Shown: positions 1-11,030 of the stretch, in pieces
Position numbering within the stretch: position 1 is the stretch's first letter
Layout of the letters: each line of letters begins with the position of its first letter
Assembly: GCA_028752905.1 (NCBI GenBank)
Contig: JAQNBH010000012.1
Location: forward strand, 26,173,816-26,237,815
Origin: Cladorhizidae sp. MBARI D1340-BT2
Lineage: Eukaryota; Porifera; Demospongiae; Poecilosclerida; Cladorhizidae
DNA length: 64,000 bases
Direction of reading: 5' to 3'
The notes under the pieces: model-generated
What the model saw: only the letters and a program-made list of their open reading frames with translations
Database searches by the model: none
Told to the model about the DNA's origin: nothing
Position numbers and translations under genes: made by a program

Positions 1-909
1 TGGACGTGGCAATGCATAGCTTTTGTTGGCCTACTCTTCGGTGGAGCTGATTCCTCGACCAAATAGACCAAACAGCAGCTTATTGTATCTGTAAAGTGGT
101 TAAGTTTGGAATGGTTTTTCCTGGAAAAAATTCTTTCCCCGAGTGTATAAAAATTCACCCACCTATTAAAGTACTAAGTTTAAAGGTTATCTTTTAGTAC
201 CAAAGGTGCCGAATTTCCCAAATTCTCTTTATCTGAAAAACACGGATGGGGAGGGGGGGGAGAATTGGTAACCGTAGAAGCTTACTCTTATTGAAGAGGT
301 AAGCGAGAACTGTGAGCGGATGAACTTTACAGCCAGCCTTGTGTACCGCATGGCTCTATCAGGAGCCATGCCTCCAGTTGTGATCACATGATTAGTGTGA
401 ATTGGACATAGGAACTGCCCATGCAATAGTGACTATCTGCGGCCGTGAGGGCTTACAGCCAGGGGAGTAGACTATTAGTAGAACTTTTCCCATTGTTGAA
501 ATGCAAAAGCTACAGTTCTGTTGAATGCACTCCATGTGTGTAAGCAATCCAAGAGCTGTGTCGGACCACTATAGGTCTAGAATAAAACCTACAGCAAAGA
601 AATCCATCCAGGAGAACCTCTTTCCTTAAGAATGAAGAAGAGCTTCCACCAAAGTAGGATGGGCCAGAAAGAGAACTGTTGAAGAAAGCAATATCGAACA
701 TCAGCTACGTCCATTTTTTATTTTTATTTTTTTATTTTTTTATTGTTATTATCGTTTTATTATTATTATTATTTTTTACCAGCCTTCCAATAGTAATAGC
801 AATGTGGGCTGGACTGATAATTAGCGACCTAGGTTCCTAGTAGTTCTATCACCATCGGTACGATTATCACATTGAGTTGAGCATTTATAATGAGATAACA
901 TGATATAAC
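1..909. other. Left edge, no gene recognised
   Basis: No exon or transposon motif could be recognised on either strand. There is a T-rich, low-complexity tract at about 715-777. The stretch lies upstream of recognisable ARP3 exons on the + strand, so it may be intron of that gene, but no exon was found here to prove it. Confidence 0.4.
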
Positions 910-1195
910 AAGGCCTTGAACTAGACCAGGTAAGATTCTTGTGGGCCATGGACAACAGGAAACTGATAACTTGGGGAGGCCTTGAACTAGACCAGGTGAG
1001 CTTCTTATGGGCCATGGACAACAGGAAACTGATAACTTGGGGAGGCCTTGAACTAGACCAGGTGATCTTCTTGTAGGACCATGGACAACAGGAAACTGAT
1101 AACTTGGGGAGGCCTTGAACTAGACCAGGTAAGCTTCTTGTGGGGCCATGGACAACAGGAAACTGGGGAGGCTTTGTACTAGACCAGGTAAGCTG
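910..1195. repeat. 66-bp minisatellite, about 4.3 copies
   Basis: A unit of about 66 bp beginning GGCCTTGAACTAGACCAGGT recurs at about 912, 978, 1044 and 1110, with a partial fifth copy near 1170. Copies differ by point changes and one internal shortening. It probably lies in an intron of the ARP3 gene, since the next recognised exon starts at 1816. Confidence 0.9.
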
Positions 1196-1815
1196 TTAGT
1201 GTGCCGAATCTGTATACATCAGAGAGACCACAAAGGTTGTCGATATTTGTCGGACATCAGTTCAAAATGGTAGACCAAAAATTCACAAATAAACAAAACT
1301 CTTATCTCGGGTAAGACTCGCTTAGGCACGTTCTTAGCTGTCAAAACTGGATTAATCCAAAAACACTTCCAGCATTCCTTGAATCCTTCCCTAAGATAGT
1401 AAGTAAGTAGTGAGTAAGTAAACGGGAGGAACAGAAGACTGGGGGGGTTGAGTGGGGGTATTTTTTTAAATATAAGTCATTATTCTTCAAATTCCTTCTA
1501 TTATCATCCTTATAATTTGCGTACGCTTCAAGAAAGACAAGCACAATGCCCACCTCACCCAAAAGTATGTTTATAAAAGTGTCCTCAGAGACAACTCTCT
1601 CCTCTAGACCAACTATATTGACAACTATTACCCTATCAAGAACAAATTGTTTTTACTCGGAAGCCAACGGAGCTGTCTGTGTTTAATGAATGGAGTGAGA
1701 CTGTACCCCACACCTTGTGGATTTTAAACTTTAAACAGATTTATATTTGCAAGGACAGAATCGTGTGATGCTCATGTGATCTTTATTGCTCATGTGATCT
1801 TTGTTGCTCTCATAG
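1196..1815. other. Unassigned, probable ARP3 intron
   Basis: No coding similarity was recognised. The end of the stretch has a short duplicated phrase (GCTCATGTGATCTTT near 1770 and 1788) and finishes in CTCTCATAG, a good splice acceptor for the exon that begins at 1816. Confidence 0.5.
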
Positions 1816-1941
1816 AACATTGTGCTCTCCGGCGGGTCCACTATGTTCAAAGATTTTGGACGGAGGCTACAGAGGGATCTGAAGCGTGCCGTCGAGTCCA
1901 GGCTTCAGCTCAGCTTCGAGCTTAGTGGTGGGAAACTCAAG
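1816..1941 (+). CDS. ACTR3: Actin-related protein 3 (ARP3), third-last coding exon
   Basis: ARP3 is one of the two actin-related subunits of the cytoplasmic Arp2/3 complex, which nucleates branched actin filaments. This exon is 126 bp, exactly 42 codons, reading [20 protein letters not shown] and continuing to SGGKLK. It carries the conserved LSGGSTMF nucleotide-binding stretch of the actin fold. The acceptor is CATAG before 1816; the donor at 1942 is GTCAGG, slightly unusual but GT. The two exons at 3036-3119 and 8425-8520 continue the protein in the same phase 0. Upstream exons were not found in the window, so the 5' part of the gene must lie to the left. No frameshift or stop is seen, so the gene looks functional. 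Confidence 0.93.
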
Positions 1942-2030
1942 GTCAGGAGTATGTACATATGTGGAGCCCTCTGTCAGAGCTCATGCTATCTGTGAACCTA
2001 TGCTCCATACCTGTCTCCATAGACCTCAGC

Positions 2031-3000
2031 CTAGTGTGGTGTTGGTCCAGTGTGTGTTCCCATAGAGCTATTGTCAACCTACTTCAACCTGCCTCAACCC
2101 AGTGTGGTGTTGGTCCAGTGTGTGTCCCCATAGAGTTATTGTCAACCTACTTCAACCTAGCCCAGTGTTATGTTGGTCCAGTGTGTGTTCCCATAGAGCT
2201 ATTGTCAACCTACTTCAACCTGCCTCAACCCAGTGTGGTGTTGGTCCAGTGTGTGTTCCCATAGAGCTATTGTCAACCTACTTCAACCTGCCTCCACCCA
2301 GTGTGGTTGTCAGTGTGTGTTCCCATAGAGTTATTGTCAACCTACTTCAACCTAACCCAGTGTGGTGTTGGTCCAGTGTGTGTTCCCATAGAGCTATAAT
2401 TGTCAACCTGCCTCAACCCAGTGTGATGTTGGTCCAGTGTGTGTTCCCATAGAGCTATTGTCAACCTACTTCAACCTGCCTCAATCCAGTGTGGTGTTGG
2501 TCCAGTGTGTGTCCCCATAGAGCTTTTGTTAACCTACTCAACCTGCCTCAACCCAGTGTGGTGTTGGTCCAGTGTGTGCTCCCATAGAGCTATTGTCAAC
2601 CTACTTCAACCTGCCTCAACCCAGTGTGGTGTTGGTCCAGTGTGTGTTCCCATAGAGCTATTGTCAAACCTGCCTCAACCCAGTGTGGTGTTGGTCCAGT
2701 GTGTGTTCCCATAGAGCTATTGTCAACCTGCCTCAATCCAGTGTGGTGTTGGTCCAGTGTGTGTCCCTATAGAGCTATTGTCAACCTACTTCAACCTGCC
2801 TCAACCCAGTGTGGTGTTGGTCCAGTGTGTGTTCCCATAGAGCTATTGTCAAACCTGCCTCAACCCAGTGTGGTGTTGGTCCAGTGTGTGTTCCCATAGA
2901 GCTATTGTCAACCTGCCTCAATCCAATGTGGTGTTGGTCCAGTGTGTGTCCCCATAGAGCTATTGTTAACCTACTTCAACCGGCCTCAACCTAATGTAGT
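2031..3000. repeat. 68-bp minisatellite in an ARP3 intron
   Basis: About 15 copies of a unit containing CAGTGTGGTGTTGGTCCAG and CATAGAGCTATTGTCAACCT. The full unit is 68 bp, and several copies are about 16 bp shorter because one CTACTTCAAC-type segment is missing. The array fills most of the 1,094-bp intron between the exons at 1816-1941 and 3036-3119. Reading frames through it are repeat artefacts, not genes. Confidence 0.95.
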
Positions 3001-3035
3001 CTGGTGTGTAATGTTGTTGTTGTTGTTGCCTGCAG

Positions 3036-3119
3036 CCCAAGCCTATTGATGTGACTGTGATCACACATCACATGCAACGCTATGCTGTCTGGTTCGGAGG
3101 AAGCATGTTGGCCAGCACG
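3036..3119 (+). CDS. ACTR3: ARP3, second-last coding exon
   Basis: An 84-bp exon of 28 codons reading [20 protein letters not shown] and ending GGSMLAST. It matches the highly conserved C-terminal region of ARP3, where the family reads [25 protein letters not shown]. The acceptor is TGCCTGCAG before 3036 and the donor is GTAAGG from 3120. It joins in phase 0 to the exon ending at 1941 and to the final exon at 8425. The downstream intron is 5,305 bp and is mostly a single minisatellite. Confidence 0.95.
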
Positions 3120-3892
3120 GTAAGGGATCATCAAAAACACAAGCACCCCAAATTATGGGGGGGGGGGGGGGTGTGTAAGATTTTGTGTGTACTTATAATG
3201 TAGACGAAAATAATGTAGACGAAAAATTGTAAAAACATGAGACATGAATCTGGCAGCACTGGCTTTTAATTAAACTCCTCAAAAGTAACTCTCTGTAGTA
3301 TTTGAAATCAGTAAATAACGTATTCTCTTTAGCAAGTTGGTGGTTATTTAAGGATCAGATAGAAATAGATAGATGACCCAGTATAGAGCATGTAAATGAT
3401 TGGTCGCCAAACATGGATTGATGTGGTCAAAACATCCTCCCACTAATTGCACACACATTTGTTCCACTGGGCCGCTCTATAGTGAAACCAAAACTATGGT
3501 GGTGAGCTCCAGGGAAAAGCAATGCCTTTGATCTGTCATTGTTTTGACTACACACATGTGGTCCTGTCTGCAAGAACCTTTGCTGGTCAAACAAAGCATG
3601 TGCTCGTTCCAGTTCATTAAGCAGAGAGGAAATCCAGTCACTATATATCAATTTTCATTTCCTGTGCAAGTTTAATTACCACTTTGTTTTAGTTGTTTTT
3701 TGTGGTTATTTTATTTTGGGGGCAGAAGCAAATTATTGGTATTTCCTATGCAAGTCATCATAATCAATGGGTTGCCGTGTACTTTACTCCCAATTATGAT
3801 CGGTTACGATTTTTTGCACATTAAAAAAACTTCAATCTCAGTGATGATTATTGAAAAATGTGTTATCGATCATCAATTGATCCCAAACCCAC
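3120..3892. other. ARP3 intron, unique part
   Basis: Intron sequence after the donor at 3120. It contains a run of about 13 G near 3159-3171 and a duplicated phrase AATGTAGACGAAAA near 3200-3225. No gene or mobile-element motif was recognised. Confidence 0.6.
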
Positions 3893-4200
3893 CTAGCATT
3901 CCTGGACAGTCCCTAACATTCCTAGACTATTCATAACATTCCTGGACAGTCCCTTGCATTCTAGGACATTTCCTAGCACTCCTGCAAAGTTCTTAGCATT
4001 CGTGGACAGTTTCTAGAACTCCTGCACAGGCCGTAGCACTCATGACAATTCCTAGCACCCCTAGACTTCGTAGCATTCCTGGACAGTCCCTAACACTCCT
4101 GGACGGTCCCTACCATTCCTGTAAAGTTCTTAGCTCTCATGGACAGACCCTAGTATTCCTTGACAGTTCCTAGTTCTGCACAGTCCGTAGCACTCCAGGA
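3893..4200. repeat. Degenerate 20-22 bp tandem repeat
   Basis: About 13 imperfect copies of a unit like CCTAGCATTCCTGGACAGTC, with frequent substitutions and small indels. Its heavy divergence makes it look older than the neighbouring 66-bp array in the same ARP3 intron. Confidence 0.75.
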
Positions 4201-4551
4201 TAACCCTCTTAACTTCATTGTAATCACTGGACATCTTTGAGAAAGAGCTTGTCCTACGTATCTGAACCTATAGTAGTGCAGAAATAGGAAACATTACTTG
4301 CTACACACAAACACGCACATGCACACAGGAACAAAAATGTAGAAACAAAACTTCTTGACTTGGCCAGTTAAAAGAAGGAACGAAATGCAGCGACTTGTTG
4401 TTAGCAACTCAAGTAGGCCTGTGTTGAGCTGCTCTTCTTCTTGAAAGAATTTATTATAATTTTAAAAAAATACTGTATATTTAGCCAAGCAGCCTAAGAA
4501 GTTTCTCAGGAGAACTCCAAAACTAACCAGTTTTTCTTTGCGATGTTTAGT

Positions 4552-7500
4552 ATGCACACGTGCCTGTGTATTCATATATACACATAGACACATGCATCAT
4601 AAGTAGTATTACTAGAGTACACACACGTGCCTGTGTATTCATATATACACATAGACACATGCATCATAAATAGTATTACTAGAGTACACACATGTGCCTA
4701 TGTATTCATATATACACTAGACACATGCATCATAAGTAGTATTACTAGAGTACACACACGTGCCTGTGTATTCATATATACACATAGACACATGCATTAT
4801 AAGTAGTATTACTAGAGTATACACATGTGCCTATGTATTCATATATACACTAGACACATGCATTATAAGTAGTATTACTAGAGTATACACATGTGCCTAT
4901 GTATTCATATATACACTAGACACATGCATTATAAGTAGTATTACTAGAGTATACACATGTGCCTATATATTCATATATACACTAGACACATGCATTATAA
5001 GTAGTATTACTAGAGTATACACATGTGCCTATATATTCATATATACACTAGACACATGCATCATAAGTAGTATTACTAGAGTACACACACGTGCCTATGT
5101 ATTCATATATACACATAGACACATGCATTATAAGTAGTATTACTAGAGTATACACATGTGCCTATGTATTCATATATACACTAGACACATGCATTATAAG
5201 TAGTATTACTAGAGTATACACATGTGCCTATGTATTCATATATACACTAGACACATGCATTATAAGTAGTATTACTAGAGTATACACATGTGCCTATATA
5301 TTCATATATACACATAGACACATGCATCATAAGTAGTATTACTAGAGTATACACATGTGCCTATGTATTCATATATACACTAGACACATGCATCATAAGT
5401 AGTTACTAGAGTATACACATGTGCCTATGTATTCATATATACACAGACACGTGCATCATAAGTAGTATTACTAGAGTACACACACGTGCCTGTGTATTCA
5501 TATATACACATAGACACATGCATCATAAGTAGTTACTAGAGTATACACATGTGCCTATATATTCATATATACACATAGACACATGCATCATAATAGTATT
5601 ACTAGAGTACACTCATGTGCCTATGTATTCATATATACACATAGACGCATGCATCATAAGTAGTTACTAGAGTATACACATGTGCCTATATATTCATATA
5701 TACACATAGACACATGCATCATAAGTAGTATTACTAGAGTATACACATGTGCCTATATATTCATATATACACATAGACACATGCATCATAAGTAGTATTA
5801 CTAGAGTACACACACGTGCCTGTGTATTCATATATACACTAGACACATGCATCATAAATAGTATTACTAGAGTATACACATGTGCCTATATATTCATATA
5901 TACACTAGACACATGCATCATAAGTAGTATTACTAGAGTACACACATGTGCCTATGTATTCATATATACACATAGACACATGCATCATAAGTAGTATTAC
6001 TAGAGCATACACACGTGCCTGTGTATTCATATATACACTAGACACATGCATCATAAGTAGTATTACTAGAGTACACACATGTGCCTATGTATTCATATAT
6101 ACACATAGACACATGCATTATAAGTAGTATTACTAGAGTATACACATGTGCCTATGTATTCATATATACACTAGACACATGCATTATAAGTAGTATTACT
6201 AGAGTATACACATGTGCCTATGTATTCATATATACACAGACACATGCATCATAAGTAGTTACTAGAGTATACACACGTGCCTATATATTCATATATACAC
6301 TAGACACATGCATCATAAGTAGTATTACTAGAGTACACACATGTGCCTGTGTATTCATATATACACATAGACACATGCATTATAAGTAGTATTACTAGAG
6401 TACACACATGTGCCTATGTATTCATATACACTAGACACATGCATCATAAGTAGTATTACTAGAGTACACTCATGTGCCTATATATTCATATATACACAGA
6501 CACGTGCATCATAAGTAGTATTACTAGAGTATACACATGTGCCTATGTATTCATATATACACTAGACACATGCATCATAAGTAGTATTACTAGAGTATGC
6601 ACACGTGCCTATGTATTCATATATACACATAGACACATGCATCATAAGTAGTATTACTAGAGTATACACACATGCCTATGTATTCATATATACACTAGAC
6701 ACATGCATCATAAGTAGTTACTAGAGTATACACATGTGCCTATATATTCATATATACACATAGACACATGCATCATAAGTAGTATTACTAGAGTACACAC
6801 ACGTGCCTGTGTATTCATATATACACATAGACACATGCATCATAAGTAGTATTACTAGAGTACACACACGTGCCTATGTATTCATATATACACATAGACA
6901 CATGCATCATAAGTAGTATTACTAGAGTATACACATGTGCCTATATATTCATATATACACTAGACACATGCATCATATAGTATTACTAGAGTACACACAT
7001 GTGCCTATGTATTCATATAGACACATGCATCATAAGTAGTTACTAGAGTATACACATGTGCCTATATATTCATATATACACTAGACACATGCATCATAAG
7101 TAGTATTACTAGAGTATACACATGTGCCTATATATTCATATATACACTAGACACATGCATCATAAGTAGTATTACTAGAGTACACACACGTGCCTGTGTA
7201 TTCATATACACATAGACACATGCATCATAAATAGTATTACTAGAGTATACACATGTGCCTATATATTCATATATACACTAGACACATGCATCATAAGTAG
7301 TATTACTAGAGTACACACACATGCCAGACACATGCATCATAAGTAGTATTACTAGAGTACACACAAATGCCTGTGTATTCATATATACACTAGACACATG
7401 CATCATAAGTAGTATTACTAGAGTACACACACGTGCCTGTGTATTCATATATACACATAGACACATGCATCATAAATAGTATTACTAGAGTATACACATG

Positions 7501-7906
7501 TGCCTATATATTCATATATACACTAGACACATGCATCATAAGTAGTATTACTAGAGTACACACACGTGCCTGTGTATTCATATATACACATAGACACATG
7601 CATCGTAAGTAGTATTACTAGAGTACACACACGTGCCTATGTATTCATATATACACATAGACACGTGCATCATAAGTAGTATTACTAGGGTACACACATG
7701 TGCCTATGTATTCATATAGACACATGCATCATAAGTAGTATTACTAGGGTACACACATGTGCCTATGTATTCATATATACACATAGACACATGCATCATA
7801 AGTAGTATTACTAGAGTACACACACGTGCCTAGTATGTATTCATATAGACACGTGCATCATAAGTAGTATTACTAGAGTACATACACGTGCCTGTGTATT
7901 CAAATA
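4552..7906. repeat. 3.35-kb minisatellite, 66-67 bp unit, about 50 copies
   Basis: The unit runs from ACACGTGCCTGTGTATTCAT through ACACATGCATCATAAGTAGT to ATTACTAGAGT. The two main versions differ by CACATAGAC versus CACTAGAC (67 or 66 bp). Local clusters of near-identical copies (for example 4800-5050) point to recent local amplification. Because 66 is a multiple of three, runs of the 66-bp version stay open in several frames and give spurious 60-125 residue reading frames. The whole array lies in the last intron of ARP3. Confidence 0.97.
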
Positions 7907-8424
7907 TATCATGGATCGCGACAAGTTACCCATTTTCTTGAAGCTGTGCTGTTGACTGCTCTCAGAACAGGATGTTTCTGGTGTGGAATTCAGCTGATCT
8001 CATGTTTGTAGTGGGAATGTGCAGCTGCTTGCTGGCTGGGTGTGACTCTATTGCTCATGTGCAGGCTAGTGCATGTGAGGTATGTAGGACGATAGAAGAA
8101 ACGTCGATTACGATCTTGAAGGTGAATTTCATGGATTTTAACATGTTTTAGTACGAGCTGTCGGTTCACTACCTGCAAATGATTCAAGGCACTCTGGAAA
8201 GCTTTTGTAGCTACAAAGCTTGCCCTAGCCTAGATAAAAATATTTGTTTTGTTGTTGTTGTTGTCAGTTTATTGTTTTTTTATGTCTGTCATTTTGAAGT
8301 CGAGTAAAACAAAGATTGAAATACTCCTGCACTCCTTGATATGGTCATGGCCATTATTATCTACATGTATCATATAGATAATAATAGACGTCCTGTTATT
8401 GTAGTTTTCTTGTTCTCTGTGTAG
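7907..8424. other. ARP3 last intron, 3' part
   Basis: Unique intron sequence between the large minisatellite and the final ARP3 exon. A short GTT run occurs near 8250. It ends in TTCTCTGTGTAG, a good polypyrimidine tract and acceptor. Confidence 0.6.
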
Positions 8425-8520
8425 CCCGAGTTCTACGAAGTATGCCACACGAAGAAGGACTACGAGGAGCACGGTCCAAGCATATGTCGTCACAATCCAG
8501 TGTTTGGAACTATGTCCTAA
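8425..8520 (+). CDS. ACTR3: ARP3, final coding exon and stop
   Basis: The exon encodes 31 residues and a TAA stop: [20 protein letters not shown], ending [11 protein letters not shown]. This is the characteristic C-terminus of ARP3 (family form: [28 protein letters not shown]). The three recognised exons give 101 continuous C-terminal residues of a protein that is usually about 418 residues. The reading frame is intact, which supports a live host gene despite the repeat-filled introns. Confidence 0.95.
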   Translation, partial: PEFYEVCHTKKDYEEHGPSICRHNPVFGTMS

Positions 8521-9389
8521 TATGTGGAGAGGAAATCAATTTGAGGAGGGAGATAGACACATAGTGTATTGTGTTGACAACTTGAGCCGTTTTCAATGTT
8601 TTTAGTGTCAGGTTTGTTATTGGTTGTGGTAATTCTTGTTTATTTTTATGTGTTGGCCTAATAGCATTTAGTGGTAGCTTCAAGTGCATTATGAATTGTT
8701 ATTATTGTTTCCCGCTTTTTGGGGGGTGGGCCCTTTTTTCATTTTTTTCCCTTTTTTTCTTTCTTTTTTTTTAACTTTCTTCTGGCTGTGGTTATATATA
8801 TATATATATGGAGCCAGGGTGCTCTTTATGTGTTTTCTAGATGATTTATGCTTGTATCTCAAAAAGTAACGCTTCAGCCGTGCTTAACGTGACTGGCACC
8901 AAACATAACTGAAAGGTTGTGTATTAAAATAAAATAAAATAATTATTTTAAGAAGAGTCCAGGCAGGGGTCGCCACATTGGACTCCCACAATTCATAATA
9001 ATAACTTGTGAGGCGTTTCCCTTGGGGATGCATATATATATGTGTATATATTATATATATGTATATACTCATGAGGATTGGTGAATGTAGTTGTGCACTA
9101 CGAAACAAAATAGAAAGATAATGGATTGGGCCGACTAATGGGTAGTGCTAAGTGACAAACTGTTCCTCTGTATTTGCATGGGATGCCTATATATAGGAAT
9201 GATGTTTTTTATCTGTGTGGAGTGTGAACAACAAAAACGTGCAAGCACAATTATGTGACGCACTTTCGACCATTGATACGGAAGTGACAATCGAGTCGAG
9301 GGGTATTGGTAAGCTGAGTGCTAATATGTGGTGGTGAGCATCCATCTATTGGCCACCTAGGTACTGGGTACAGCCAATAATGTTTGCCA
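8521..9389. other. ARP3 3' UTR and downstream flank
   Basis: The sequence after the stop is T-rich around 8730-8780 and has a short TA microsatellite near 8794-8808. An AATAAA-like cluster near 8926-8941 could be the polyadenylation signal, implying a 3' UTR of roughly 400 bp; this is inference. A second TA-rich tract lies near 9030-9068. No other gene was seen. Confidence 0.45.
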
Positions 9390-9479
9390 CTTATCCACCA
9401 AGTCGGAGATCGGACACTCGTTCAGGTGATTTGACTGCTCCTCTTGCTGAAGCTTTCCTTCTGCCTCCTAATGTAGGTT

Positions 9480-11030
9480 GGTGGAGGATTCGATGTTTGA
9501 AGGGGATTATAAGGTGTTTGTGAAGTGAGGAAGAGGAAATGGTAGGGCACATGACTGTGTGTAGGGAGGGATTGTGGCACAAGTGGAGGAGGTAAGGAGT
9601 GGAGGAGAACTGTGAAGATGTGTAAAGGATTGTATAGTGGGGTGGAGATGATCGGTATTGAACGGAGGAGGTCGAGGTGGTTCGCAGTGGAGAAAGGGGC
9701 AAGGCAAGGATGTCCTTTGTCTCAATTTCTTTTCGATTGGGAATGGCAGAGGAGCTGGAGAGAGCTGAACTAGGAGTTAAGGTGGAATGGTGTTGGTGTG
9801 GAGCACTTGTGCTGATGTTCTTTGGGCGGACTCTGGTACATAGAGGTGTATGGATTAAGGTGGAAGATGACGTTTAATAGGAGAAGAGCAAGGTCGTGTA
9901 GTAGGGAAGAGGAACGGAGTTATATACCAGAAGTTGGAGTCGGTACAGGTGCGAGCGGGCTGGAGATTGTTGGGGGGGTAAGTAATACAGTAGCAGGAGT
10001 TGGAGGAAGCGGGAGAGGAGGGAAAATGAAGGTTTTGTTTGGTAAGAGATTTGAGGTGTTGGAAGAGCAAATTGGTGAAGGTAGTTGTATAAGAGGATGG
10101 AAGAATCGGATGGTGGGAAGCACACGAGATCTTGGAGGAAGTATGAGCTAAACAGTGAGATTGGGTCGGTGTGCAAGTGGTAGGAAGAGAAATGAGAAGG
10201 GTTGGAAAGAGGAAGTAAACCATAAGAGTACGCTAAAGTTTAAATTGGCAAAGAATGGTGCTGGGGTGGAAAGGTACGTGAGGTCCATGCAGGGTCAGGA
10301 AAGTGTGAGGTTGCAGCGATGAGAGATGTATCATTGAGCAGGGGGAGATATGGGACATTTTTGGGGTGTGTTGGGAATTTGAGAGGGATTGGCTGGTATA
10401 TACTGGGATGAGAATTGTAGGGGCTGGACAGTGGCTGGATGAGAAGAGTGGGTAAGGATGCATTGCTGTTGGGGGAAGGTATGGAAGTGGTGGCAGAGGA
10501 GAAGGGAAGTGTTGTTGTAAGGTGAGCTGATGAATGATCTTTGGTCACTTTCCTTTCCCTTCTCCCGGAAGAGCTGGACACTTATTATTGCAGCTGTTAT
10601 TATTAAAAAATAATTACTTTTCAGCTGTGCTGTGTTTTGTTAGGAAAACCTGGACGGGCTCAACAATACCAAGTAGCCAGTCCTACAGTCTCTCTGGAAA
10701 AATATAATAGATAACATATACATATCGTTTGCTGTAAGTAAATAGAGTCAATTACAGTTATCATATCCGGTCTCGATTGCAAGAGAATTGTAGGGGCAAG
10801 ACAGTGGCTGGATGAATTTAGAAGAGTGAGTAAGGATGGAAAGGTGGCATTGCTTTTGGGGAAAGATGTGGAGGGAGTAAGTGATGCAGTGATGGAGGAG
10901 GTGGGTGAGTTTGTTATGTATTGGGTAGGGAAGTGTTGGCAGAGGAGAAAGGAACTGTTGTATGGTGAGCTGAGGAATGATCTTTGGTCCCCTCCCCTCC
11001 CCCCTCCTTGAGCAGTGGGACACTCATAAC
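9480..11030 (+). mobile_element. Decayed LINE-like retrotransposon, RT region and 3' end
   Basis: Near 9695-9740 the + strand reads ARQGCPLSQFLF in one frame, matching the RQGCPLSP.LF motif of LINE reverse transcriptases. It is followed in another frame by MAEELERAELGVKVEWCWCG, typical of the segment before the catalytic box. The expected two catalytic Asp residues are not readable in place, and frames change repeatedly, so the copy is dead. Further 3', a C-terminal-like stretch (ARQWLDEFRRVSKDGKVALL) appears twice. The purine-rich + strand makes the complementary strand open over long stretches, but those reading frames are only Pro/Ser/Thr-rich shadows. Family assignment within LINEs is uncertain. 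Confidence 0.6.
10388..11030 (+). repeat. Duplicated LINE 3'-end segment
   Basis: The segment at about 10388-10590 and the one at about 10785-11030 share GAGAATTGTAGGGGC, GACAGTGGCTGGATGA, GTAAGGATG and TGAATGATCTTTGGTC in the same order. They are two copies of one 3' terminal LINE segment, about 400 bp apart and in the same orientation. The second copy is less rearranged and ends in a C-rich stretch. Confidence 0.75.

Noticed and set aside
1959..2994. Repetitive + strand reading frames of 60-116 residues
   Set aside because: Artefacts of the 68-bp minisatellite inside an ARP3 intron flanked by good splice sites.
4760..5994. Long repetitive reading frames through the 66-67 bp array, up to 125 residues
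   Set aside because: They exist only because runs of the 66-bp unit version keep frame. The 67-bp units shift them, they lie in an ARP3 intron, and they contain no domain.
9391..10581. Long - strand frames rich in Pro, Ser, Thr and Leu
   Set aside because: They are the antisense of a purine-rich decayed LINE on the + strand, where RT motifs are readable.
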